From positions 1 through 5,156 of the forward strand of contig JBMOJO010000254.1 of assembly GCA_049315745.1 (NCBI GenBank): 5,156 nucleotides of DNA, in the 5' to 3' direction. The notes below the pieces were generated by a model. The model saw only the letters and a program-made list of their open reading frames with translations. It had not been told where the DNA came from and ran no database searches. Below are positions 1 through 5,111 of this stretch, piece by piece. A program made the position numbers and the translations under genes. Each line of letters begins with the position of its first letter. The stretch's first letter is position 1. This DNA comes from JADJPL01 sp049315745. Its GTDB lineage: Bacteria; Bacteroidota; Bacteroidia; Chitinophagales; Saprospiraceae.

Positions 1-40
1 GGTGGAAATGCCCGATACTGGTGCATAGACGACATACCCC

Positions 41-76
41 TTTTGCGTCCTGGCGCCTTGGCGTGAAATTTTTTTT
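41..76 (+). terminator. Possible terminator or short intergenic repeat
   Basis: Three degenerate 8-nt units run head to tail (GCGTCCTG / GCGCCTTG / GCGTGAAA, 45-68) and are followed by eight T residues (69-76). A weak stem can form between TTTTGCG (41-47) and CGTGAAA (62-68), with two G-T wobbles. This could end a plus-strand transcript from outside the window. It also resembles short GCG-rich intergenic repeats common in environmental bacteria. The rest of 1-110 shows no gene or RNA that I can support. Confidence 0.25.
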
Positions 77-110
77 GAATTAATAAAACACACGCCCAAT
101 CCCCCAACCC

Positions 111-155
111 CAAACAAAAAACCCAACCACCTGATTTTCAGATGATTGGGTTTTT
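111..155 (-). terminator. Intrinsic terminator of the tRNA-Pro unit
   Basis: Two 16-nt arms (119-134 and 138-153) pair around a 3-nt loop. In the minus-strand transcript every position pairs, two of them as G-U wobbles. Those two positions are C-A mismatches on the plus strand, so the hairpin is built for minus-strand RNA. A run of six U residues (complement of 116-121) overlaps and follows the stem. It lies just downstream of the tRNA 3' end, as expected for a terminator of a single tRNA unit. Confidence 0.8.
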
Positions 156-161
156 GTGTTG

Positions 162-235
162 TCGGGATGACTGGATTCGAACCAGCGGCCTCGTCGTCCC
201 GAACGACGCGCGCTACCGGGCTGCGCTACATCCCG
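162..235 (-). tRNA. tRNA-Pro (anticodon CGG)
   Basis: The minus strand folds into a full cloverleaf. The acceptor stem is CGGGATG (235-229) paired with CATCCCG (169-163). The D stem is GCGC/GCGC. The anticodon stem is CGTCG/CGACG around the loop TTCGGGA, which gives anticodon CGG. The T arm is GCTGG, TTCGAAT, CCAGT. Discriminator A is at 162. The length of 74 nt without CCA matches bacterial tRNA-Pro, and the acceptor and D arm resemble that isoacceptor. The 3' CCA is not encoded (the next bases are CAACA), so it must be added after transcription. It reads CCG proline codons. It has its own promoter (261-291) and terminator (111-155). Confidence 0.96.
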
Positions 236-260
236 TCCCTGCTTCGGTGACACAGGAACA

Positions 261-291
261 CAAAGATATTTCCTGTACCTGGAAAGCGCAA
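261..291 (-). promoter_or_regulatory. Bacteroidota-type promoter of tRNA-Pro
   Basis: On the minus strand the -33 element TTG (291-289) is separated by 20 nt from TATCTTTG (268-261), an exact match to the Bacteroidota -7 consensus TAnnTTTG. Transcription would start near 255, leaving a leader of about 20 nt before the tRNA 5' end at 235. The -33 TTG begins directly after the stop codon of the upstream lipoprotein gene. An inverted repeat, ACAGGAA/TTCCTGT (252-258 and 270-276), brackets the -7 box. Confidence 0.75.
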
Positions 292-864
292 CTATTCTGC
301 AGAACTTTTACTGACCTGACGGAAGATTGCATAAAATTCATCGTCCTCCTCCCCGTCCTGGTCCCAGTCCAGCACTGCGGAAAAGTGTGCCATCCCTTTG
401 TCTATGAGCACTTTATACTGTACGGTCTTGTTGGGCTCGATCATCACCAGCGTGTCGCCGAAGATATTCCAGATGCCCTTTGCCTCGCCGAAAACATCGC
501 CCCGCACGCCCCTGAAAACGGTGCGGAATTTCTGCTCGCCGCCAAAGTACGTCCTGTAAGGCTTGACCTGGTACTTGGCTTCCCAATATTCCTCGCTCGC
601 TTCGAAAACCTCCGAGGTGTCGCCCGACTGATACGTCGGCATCTTGACGTTGAGATAGGTGGCCGCCCAGGTGCCCGGCATAACGACCTTCAAGTCGGGC
701 TTTACTACTTCAGGCGCTCTGTCTGTGTCCCGCCGGCATGACCAGGCAACCAAAACCCCCAGGAAAAGGATCAAGAGCTTAATATCCGGGGGGATGGCAA
801 AAGACCCGGTTTTCCGGCCATCCATACTTTTACCCGCAACAAGTCCGACGTTCGTCTGCTTCAT
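292..864 (-). CDS. Predicted lipoprotein, lipocalin-like, function unknown
   Basis: The 190-residue protein has an N-terminal hydrophobic segment, LLILFLGVLVAWSC, ending in a lipobox-like cysteine (C43). It is therefore probably exported and lipid-anchored in the envelope. The mature part contains a GTW motif (residues 64-66) and alternating beta-like stretches, which recall lipocalin-like domains of Bacteroidota lipoproteins. Near the C terminus DWDQDGEEDD (166-175) matches the DxDxDG pattern of calcium-binding loops. I chose the ATG at 864 because AGGA lies 5 nt upstream. An earlier in-frame ATG at 909 lacks this, and one at 825 would give a more standard 30-residue signal peptide. The tRNA-Pro promoter starts at its stop codon, and no separate terminator is visible. 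No convincing promoter was found upstream; the structured element at 992-1157 lies there. No precise function can be given. Confidence 0.8.
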   Translation of the reverse strand: MKQTNVGLVAGKSMDGRKTGSFAIPPDIKLLILFLGVLVAWSCRRDTDRAPEVVKPDLKVVMPGTWAATYLNVKMPTYQSGDTSEVFEASEEYWEAKYQVKPYRTYFGGEQKFRTVFRGVRGDVFGEAKGIWNIFGDTLVMIEPNKTVQYKVLIDKGMAHFSAVLDWDQDGEEDDEFYAIFRQVSKSSAE

Positions 865-991
865 GGTTTTCCTGTTTTTTTTCCAAACCTTCGTTTTCAC
901 GCTCAACATTATGGATGCGTGAGCGGATTTCTATAAGTGCTTTGCCCCTGCCGCTCCTATGCATACAAAGACAGCGCTTTTTAAGCTACGC

Positions 992-1157
992 TTGACGCGA
1001 CGCGCCAAATGATATTTTTTGGGGTTGTGTAAATGGTCTTTTGCCGCCTTCTGCGGCGAAATTTTTATATTGAAGCCGCGCATGATTTATTGCTTTTGCT
1101 CCGCAAAATCAATGCATCATGCACGGCTTCAAATGATTGTTTGGCGCGAAGCGTCGA
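992..1157 (+). repeat. Nested inverted-repeat element (three-way junction)
   Basis: Within the gene-free stretch 865-1247, arms 992-1013 and 1136-1157 pair at 20 of 22 positions (17 Watson-Crick, 3 G-T), with a GA/AA internal loop. They enclose hairpin A (1039-1061, 9 bp, CTTCT loop) and the long hairpin B (1070-1132, 30 opposed positions with 3 mismatches, TCC loop). The single-stranded part carries GGGGTTGTGTAAA (1021-1033). Five pairs are wobbles only in the plus-strand sense (993-1156, 1010-1139, 1011-1138, 1042-1058, 1088-1114) against one only in the minus sense (1079-1123), which favours a plus-strand RNA. No promoter or protein gene was recognised for it. It could be a structured RNA, or a small non-autonomous mobile element with TACG flanks (987-990, 1167-1170). 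Confidence 0.65.
1021..1065 (+). repeat. Dispersed 45-nt repeat, copy 1
   Basis: It begins with GGGGTTGTGTAAA and continues through a T-rich spacer into a hairpin, GCCGC-CTTCT-GCGGC, extended to 9 bp by T-A and T-G pairs (1039-1061). A run of five T follows (1062-1066). The same arrangement recurs at 5112-5156 in the same orientation. The hairpin plus T run could act as a plus-strand terminator. It is nested in the larger inverted-repeat element 992-1157. Confidence 0.7.
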
Positions 1158-1226
1158 ATGTCAACTTACGACACGGCACTTACTCGCAAGGCGGCCAAGC
1201 TGTTCGCAAATATAGGGGAAAACCCG

Positions 1227-1248
1227 AAAAAAAGACCCTGCCCGGGGT
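1227..1248 (-). terminator. Probable terminator of the GIN-domain gene
   Basis: On the minus strand ACCC (1248-1245) pairs with GGGT (1238-1235) around a 6-nt loop, and CTTTTTTT (seven T, complement of 1227-1233) follows. The stem is only 4 bp but GC-rich, and it starts at the stop codon of the GIN-domain gene. Position and U tract support a terminator; the short stem makes it uncertain. Confidence 0.45.
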
Positions 1249-1982
1249 TATTTGGGGATAATGTTTCCCGATCCACTAATGGACGACCGGACTTTAGGCT
1301 TGCCGTAGTAAGTCACGTTGCCCGAACCGGAGATCGTGGCTTCCAGTTCATTGCGGGGATGCGTGCTGCAATCCCCGGATCCGGAAATCCTGGCGGTTGC
1401 CGTATCTACCACAAGGTTACCGGCACGAATATTCCCCGATCCGGAAATCGCCGCCTCCAGACGCCCCGAGGTGCCGGATACGGTAATATCCCCGGATCCG
1501 CTGACAAGGGCATCTACTTCTGTGCTGTTCAGTCCAATCTGAATATCCCCGGATCCACTAATGGCGAGGCGTACCGTGCCTTTCCAGTTGAAAGGCGTAT
1601 CGCCCCGAACATTCCCCGATCCGCTGACCGCGACGCGGTGCAACTCGGGCAGGGTAATATAGACATTGAACTTTTGGTACCCGCGTACCCTTTTGCCGAA
1701 ATGAATCTTCCATTCCTCATGCATCACATCGGTACTGAGTACCTCGATGATGTTCTTATGGCTTTCTACCTCGACCGATTGCCGGCTGCCCTCCCGAAGG
1801 TACACGTTACCGCTGATGGCGAGTTCGATGGCTTTAAAAGGCGCGACTTTAACTTCTTTTCTGACGATTGGCCCCTCCCCTTTTACGCCGGGCCCCCAGC
1901 GCTTCCAGTCCTGGGCAGATGCCGAAAAGGTAAAAAGCAGGTATAAAGCAAGGGAAAAAGCAATCCTTGATGGGTTTTTCAT
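1248..1982 (-). CDS. Secreted GIN-domain (DUF2807) beta-repeat protein
   Basis: The 244-residue protein starts with a typical signal peptide, with cleavage expected after ASA at residue 23. The rest matches the Bacteroidota 'head GIN domain' family (DUF2807, PF10988), which is annotated as a putative adhesin and whose function is not established. The SGSG motif occurs seven times (residues 120, 142, 161, 180, 200, 218 and 236), 18-22 residues apart, each followed by N or D. This fits a parallel beta-helix in which each repeat is one turn. A weaker ISGNV at 57-60 may be an eighth turn. The protein ends only a few residues after the last repeat (SGSGNIIPK), as the family often does. I took the start at 1982 rather than an earlier ATG at 2018 because it puts the signal peptide at the N terminus. 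No clear SD or -7 box was found. It is divergent from the pyrophosphatase-like gene. Confidence 0.9.
   Translation of the reverse strand: MKNPSRIAFSLALYLLFTFSASAQDWKRWGPGVKGEGPIVRKEVKVAPFKAIELAISGNVYLREGSRQSVEVESHKNIIEVLSTDVMHEEWKIHFGKRVRGYQKFNVYITLPELHRVAVSGSGNVRGDTPFNWKGTVRLAISGSGDIQIGLNSTEVDALVSGSGDITVSGTSGRLEAAISGSGNIRAGNLVVDTATARISGSGDCSTHPRNELEATISGSGNVTYYGKPKVRSSISGSGNIIPK
1270..1622 (-). repeat. In-frame tandem degenerate repeats within the GIN-domain gene
   Basis: The core GATCC (GAACC in one unit) on the plus strand recurs at 1270, 1324, 1378, 1438, 1495, 1552 and 1618. The spacings are 54, 54, 60, 57, 57 and 66 bp, all multiples of three. Each core lies in the codons for the ISGSG(N/D) motif. 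The sequence between cores is diverged, so this is protein-level repetition with locally conserved DNA rather than a recent tandem duplication. Confidence 0.85.
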
Positions 1983-2093
1983 GGTATTTATTATTTTAAT
2001 GTACGGGTCGCAGTACAAGTCATTCTGATATTAATGGACAAGAAATTTCCGTTAAGGTTGCATAATGATCCCTCCCGATCAGGCCGGTTATTA

Positions 2094-2101
2094 TACCTTT
2101 G
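2094..2101 (+). promoter_or_regulatory. Candidate -7 box for the pyrophosphatase-like gene
   Basis: TACCTTTG matches the Bacteroidota TAnnTTTG consensus and lies 27 nt before the ATG at 2128, predicting a leader of about 20 nt. No good TTG is found at the usual distance upstream, so only half of the promoter is supported. Its position favours the start at 2128 over the in-frame ATG at 2065, which it would leave untranscribed. Confidence 0.4.
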
Positions 2102-2127
2102 TGCAAAATGCACAGAACCTGAACGAT

Positions 2128-2688
2128 ATGCTCCCACGTTTTCTATTTCATTTTATGCTGCCGGTGCTTATCATTTTCCCGAGCTGTAAGCGCACAACGC
2201 CCGTTGTCGGCGAAAGCAGCGAAGGGGGGATCCCTGCCGAAATCCTTGTTTTAGCAGGCAGTGTGGACGTATGTACCTGGGACGGGGAGTTCAAAACCCG
2301 GATTTCGCCCACCGGGCTGCCTTTGCCCGGTTATTTCGGATTCATCCCTACGGAAAGTGGCCGCCCACCTGAAGTGCTTATCCTTGGAAAAAATATACCC
2401 GCGGGCCGCAGGGGTATCCTGCCCATTGGCCTAATACGCTACCGGGAAATTGAGCGCGGCGGTACTTACAGTATGGTGGTCGCGCTGCCTTTTGAAAAAT
2501 CCCTGCGCACCGTTCAGGCAGAAACCTTCCGGACATTTTTTATCGAATACGACGCCCTCAAACGTATCGTGGAGCTGTGGGTCCGGCATGCCTGTGGCTA
2601 TGGCACGCGGGAAGTGATCCAGTGGGAAGATGAAGCTGCGGCCGGACGCCTCATCAGTTCAGCCCAACCTGTAACCCCGGAAAAATAG
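2128..2688 (+). CDS. Lipoprotein with degenerate family I pyrophosphatase fold
   Basis: The 186-residue protein opens with a lipoprotein signal (MLPRFLFHFMLPVLIIFPSC, lipid-anchored C20). The mature part follows the order of family I inorganic pyrophosphatases, especially the Bacteroidota lipoprotein type: PGYFGFIP (67-74), EVLILG, PIGLIRY (99-105), VVALP, SLRTVQAETF, YDALKRIVELW (141-151) and QWEDE (165-169). The catalytic residues are not kept. The family DGDxxD metal site reads SGRPPE (77-82), the later GEDxK region reads GTYSM, and the N-terminal E and KxE residues are absent. Hydrolysis of pyrophosphate is therefore unlikely, and a binding or structural role is inferred. The start at 2128 gives a proper signal peptide and fits the -7 box; an in-frame ATG at 2065, with AAGG upstream, would add 21 residues. 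It is divergent from the GIN-domain gene and 117 bp from the acyltransferase gene. Confidence 0.8.
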   Translation: MLPRFLFHFMLPVLIIFPSCKRTTPVVGESSEGGIPAEILVLAGSVDVCTWDGEFKTRISPTGLPLPGYFGFIPTESGRPPEVLILGKNIPAGRRGILPIGLIRYREIERGGTYSMVVALPFEKSLRTVQAETFRTFFIEYDALKRIVELWVRHACGYGTREVIQWEDEAAAGRLISSAQPVTPEK

Positions 2689-2805
2689 GCGCAGGGGACA
2701 GCTCGCCGGTGGCGGATAAACCTTTTTAAAGAAAATTGCTTTTACTATAGAATTATAGCGCTGCAATCCCGGCAACAGATCAAACTGCGCGCTTTGGATA
2801 GAACT

Positions 2806-4050
2806 ATGAATAAAATTCCTGGCAACCATTTCTCCTGGATAAGCAGCAGGTGCGCAGATGTTGCGGCCCTAACTTTCCCGTGTAATGGTGAAATGGCGGG
2901 CAGCCCCGAAAGGGCTACATTTAGCTTCGGGCCTTGGGAAGCAGTCTATGCGGACAGCTTCGGCGAAGTAGCCCAAGGATGGCCATCCCACACCGGAAAC
3001 AGCTTGCTTTCCACGGAATATTTAAGGGCGATGGAGGAAGGGCTTCCACCCTCTGTGCGGCAACGTTACCTGTTGTTGTACGGAAAAACCGGGATAGAAG
3101 CCTGCCTGGTATTCCAGGTCGTGGACTTCCGTGCGCTCGAAGATATCCGCGCCCCGGAAGTCTGGTCGGGGCTGTGGGGGAAGTTCAAGCGCTTCGCAGC
3201 GCGAATAGGCAACTTTCGGCTGCTCATCTGCGGCAACCTCTTCATGGTGGGAGAAAATGGCCTGTATGCCCGGGATAAGCCTACCGAAAGGCAGGTGTTT
3301 CAAGAACTCAAAGCACTGATGCAAATCCTCGCGCGGAAGGAGAAGGCCCAAGTATTGGTATGCAAAGACTTCGAAGCGCCACAGGCGATGATGAAAGGAT
3401 TCCATGCGCTGCACTTTCAGCCGGCGATGTGCCTGGAAATACGGCCCGACTGGAAATCATTTGAAGATTACCTCGCCCCCATGGGTTCCAAGTACCGGGT
3501 ACGGGCAAGGCGGGCATTCAGGAAAGGGGCCGGGATCCGTTACGAGCAGTTTTCCCTGGAAATGATCGAACAACACGCGCAGGTAATTTCCGCAATGTAC
3601 CAGGGCATCGTAAAGTCCTCGGGCTTCAGCCTTGCAACAGTCGGACCGGAATACTTTATTGCCATGAAGCGCAGGTTGAGGGATGCCTTTGCACTGACTG
3701 CTTGTTACGACGGGGAGCGATTGTGCGGTTTTTATTGTACTATCCGCAATGGCCTGGTGCTCGAAGCAAATTTTGTTGGTTTCCTCCCAGAATACAACCA
3801 CAGCGCCCAGCTCTATCTGAATATGCTGTACCGAATGGTAGAAGAAGCAATTCAGGGAAATCTGCAGCGCGTGGCGTTTTCGCGCACCGCCCTCGAGATT
3901 AAAAGCTCTGTAGGGGCGCGGCCGGTTGCTGCGCTGGTTTATATGGCCCATACAAACCCCCTGCTCCATGTAGCGCTCCCGCCTGCAGTCCGCTTCCTCG
4001 AGCCCAGGGAGGAGTGGGTGGAGCGGCATGTATTCCACGAGGCTACCTGA
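2806..4050 (+). CDS. GNAT/FemAB-like acyltransferase, substrate unknown
   Basis: The 414-residue protein resembles the long double-GNAT proteins of Bacteroidota, annotated as GNAT family or 'peptidoglycan biosynthesis/recognition' (PF04339/PF13480-like). Supporting features are a basic SKYRVRARRAFRKG motif (228-241), a GERLCGFYC strand (303-311) typical of the acyl-CoA-binding half, and AFSRTALEIKSSVGARP (357-373) near the C terminus. There is no signal peptide or membrane segment, so it is probably cytoplasmic. The FemAB relation suggests transfer of an acyl or aminoacyl group to an envelope precursor, but this is inference. The ATG at 2806 is used; a TTG at 2794 would add four residues, and an ATG at 2893 would remove a 29-residue N-terminal extension that looks unusual for the family. 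No SD is obvious. Its stop overlaps the end of the convergent anti-sigma-like gene by 8 bp. Confidence 0.8.
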   Translation: MNKIPGNHFSWISSRCADVAALTFPCNGEMAGSPERATFSFGPWEAVYADSFGEVAQGWPSHTGNSLLSTEYLRAMEEGLPPSVRQRYLLLYGKTGIEACLVFQVVDFRALEDIRAPEVWSGLWGKFKRFAARIGNFRLLICGNLFMVGENGLYARDKPTERQVFQELKALMQILARKEKAQVLVCKDFEAPQAMMKGFHALHFQPAMCLEIRPDWKSFEDYLAPMGSKYRVRARRAFRKGAGIRYEQFSLEMIEQHAQVISAMYQGIVKSSGFSLATVGPEYFIAMKRRLRDAFALTACYDGERLCGFYCTIRNGLVLEANFVGFLPEYNHSAQLYLNMLYRMVEEAIQGNLQRVAFSRTALEIKSSVGARPVAALVYMAHTNPLLHVALPPAVRFLEPREEWVERHVFHEAT

Positions 4051-4405
4051 ATTTCTTCCCCGGCTCCCCTTCGCGTATGCCCGGCGCCTGCGCAGCGGGG
4101 TTTTTCTGAAGTGCGATCGCCATCAGCGCCTGCGGATAGTCGGTGTTATTGCCCACCGCTTCGAGCCGGAAGCTGTTGCGGGCCAATCCCATCCCTGGAG
4201 CCATAACGGTGAGCCCGGCAAAGCCGACCAATACCGCAACGCCGGCAGCTACGGCCATGCGTTTTACCCATAAGCGGCGCGACCGGGCAAGCGCGGCGCC
4301 GTCCAGCCGTTGTTCGAGCTGCACCCATACCTGCGGGGCGGGCATCTCCTCGAGCAGGTGGCGGTATTCCTGAAAAAACTTGTCCGGATCTTTTTGCTGG
4401 TGCAT
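4043..4405 (-). CDS. Small one-TM protein, candidate anti-sigma factor
   Basis: The 120-residue protein has a charged N-terminal part (1-49), one membrane segment (about 50-69, MAVAAGVAVLVGFAGLTVM) and a C-terminal tail of about 50 residues outside the cytoplasm. The N-terminal P-x-x-x-W-x-x-L-E-x-x-L pattern (MPAPQVWVQLEQRL, 21-34) is common in Bacteroidota proteins encoded directly after ECF sigma genes. No zinc-binding HxxxCxxC motif is present, so it is not a ZAS-type anti-sigma factor. It starts 57 bp after the sigma stop codon on the same strand, so co-transcription is likely. An anti-sigma role, holding the sigma factor at the membrane, is inferred from context. It is shorter than typical FecR-like or RseA-like regulators. 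No SD is visible. Its 3' end overlaps the convergent acyltransferase gene. Confidence 0.75.
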   Translation of the reverse strand: MHQQKDPDKFFQEYRHLLEEMPAPQVWVQLEQRLDGAALARSRRLWVKRMAVAAGVAVLVGFAGLTVMAPGMGLARNSFRLEAVGNNTDYPQALMAIALQKNPAAQAPGIREGEPGKKFR

Positions 4406-4452
4406 TTTGCGTTTCTGTTATTAACGTGTGTTCGAAAAAGACAGCTTCATAT

Positions 4453-4474
4453 AAAACGGCGCCTATGCCGGCGC
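4453..4474 (-). terminator. Hairpin between sigma and anti-sigma genes, possible attenuator
   Basis: On the minus strand GCGCC (4474-4470) pairs with GGCGC (4463-4459) around a 6-nt loop, so the hairpin lies across the sigma stop codon (4465-4463). It is followed by CGTTTT. The U run is short, so full termination is doubtful. Partial read-through could set a ratio between sigma and the downstream membrane protein. Confidence 0.3.
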
Positions 4475-5029
4475 AGGACCCTCGCCGCAGGGCTCGCAGA
4501 CTGCCATACCAAACTCCTTGCCCAATAGCACCTGCAGCCGCTTGCGTGCCAGGATGAGCTGTGACTTGGAGGTATTGATGCTGATACCCAGCATTTCGGC
4601 AATTTCCCGGTGCTTGTACCCTTCGATCACATACAGGTTAAAGACCGTTCGGTATCCAGGGGCAAGGTGATCGAGCATCCCCAGGATACCGGCTGCCGTC
4701 AGCGCTCCGCTGGCATTTTCCGGAACCTCCCTATCCCAGTCGGCAAGGCCTATATCAAAACGAAAGACGTCCCGCCGGCGAAGAAACATCAGGCACTCGT
4801 TGATCACGATGCGCCGCATCCATCCCTCAAAGCTTCCTTCCCCTTTATACTGTTCGATATTTTGCAGCACCCTGAAAAAAGCCTCGGCCAGGGTATCTTC
4901 TGCATCCTCCTTCCTTTTGATATATCGGCGGCATACCCCGAACATCGCCGGGGCATACCGGTCGTACAACGCCTGCTGCGCCTTTCTGTCCTGCTTTTTA
5001 CACGCCTGGATAAGGAGCTGTTCTTCCAT
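4463..5029 (-). CDS. ECF RNA polymerase sigma factor
   Basis: The 188-residue protein has the two-domain ECF sigma-70 layout. Region 2 spans about residues 18-86 and includes LYDRYAPAMFGVCRRY, the EDAEDTLAEAFFRVL helix and the GSFEGWMRRIVINE segment that contacts the -10 region. Region 4 spans about 118-170, with YRTVFNLYVIEGYKHREIAEMLGIS and NTSKSQLILARKRLQ forming the -35-binding helix-turn-helix. Its length is normal for the family. It directs RNA polymerase to a specific regulon in the cytoplasm, and the signal is unknown. The start at 5029 (MEEQLLIQACKK) matches the usual start of Bacteroidota homologues; an in-frame ATG at 5095 would add 22 non-conserved residues. The C-terminal tail carries a CEPC pair (178-181) of unknown meaning. 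The anti-sigma-like gene follows 57 bp downstream. Confidence 0.93.
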   Translation of the reverse strand: MEEQLLIQACKKQDRKAQQALYDRYAPAMFGVCRRYIKRKEDAEDTLAEAFFRVLQNIEQYKGEGSFEGWMRRIVINECLMFLRRRDVFRFDIGLADWDREVPENASGALTAAGILGMLDHLAPGYRTVFNLYVIEGYKHREIAEMLGISINTSKSQLILARKRLQVLLGKEFGMAVCEPCGEGPAPA

Positions 5030-5075
5030 AAAACATCTTGGTAGGTTCCGTCTTGCCGCGACGGGACCACTGGAG

Positions 5076-5095
5076 GTGAAAAATGCTGTTTTCAC
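5076..5095. other. Inverted repeat upstream of the sigma gene
   Basis: GTGAAAA (5076-5082) and TTTTCAC (5089-5095) are perfect 7-bp inverted arms around a 6-nt loop, 47 bp before the sigma start codon. This could be an operator or a leader hairpin. No -7 consensus box is recognisable between 5030 and 5156, so its position relative to a promoter is unknown. Confidence 0.35.
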
Positions 5096-5111
5096 GGGGC
5101 AGGGGGCCGCA

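Noticed and set aside
142..741. Plus-strand open frame running through the tRNA and lipoprotein gene
   Set aside because: It crosses a clear tRNA and is antisense to a gene with a lipoprotein signal; it has no recognisable domain.
966..973. TGTCTTTG on the minus strand as -7 box for the lipoprotein gene
   Set aside because: It has TG instead of TA at the first two positions and no TTG at a usable distance.
992..1157. Retron-like non-coding RNA (outer inverted repeats plus a long hairpin)
   Set aside because: The layout superficially recalls msr-msd with a1/a2 repeats, but no reverse transcriptase gene lies in the window.
1207..1214. TATATTTG on the minus strand as promoter of the 292-864 gene
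   Set aside because: It fits TAnnTTTG, but no TTG lies at -33 and the leader would be over 340 nt through the structured element.
1137..1946. Long plus-strand open frame opposite the GIN-domain gene
   Set aside because: It is kept open by the in-frame repeats of the minus-strand gene. It has no signal, domain or start site, whereas the minus strand has a signal peptide and a known family.
2704..2727. Hairpin CGCC-GGT-GGCG with T5 after the pyrophosphatase-like gene, as terminator
   Set aside because: The stem is only 4 bp and the T run starts 8 nt after it; too weak to list as a feature.
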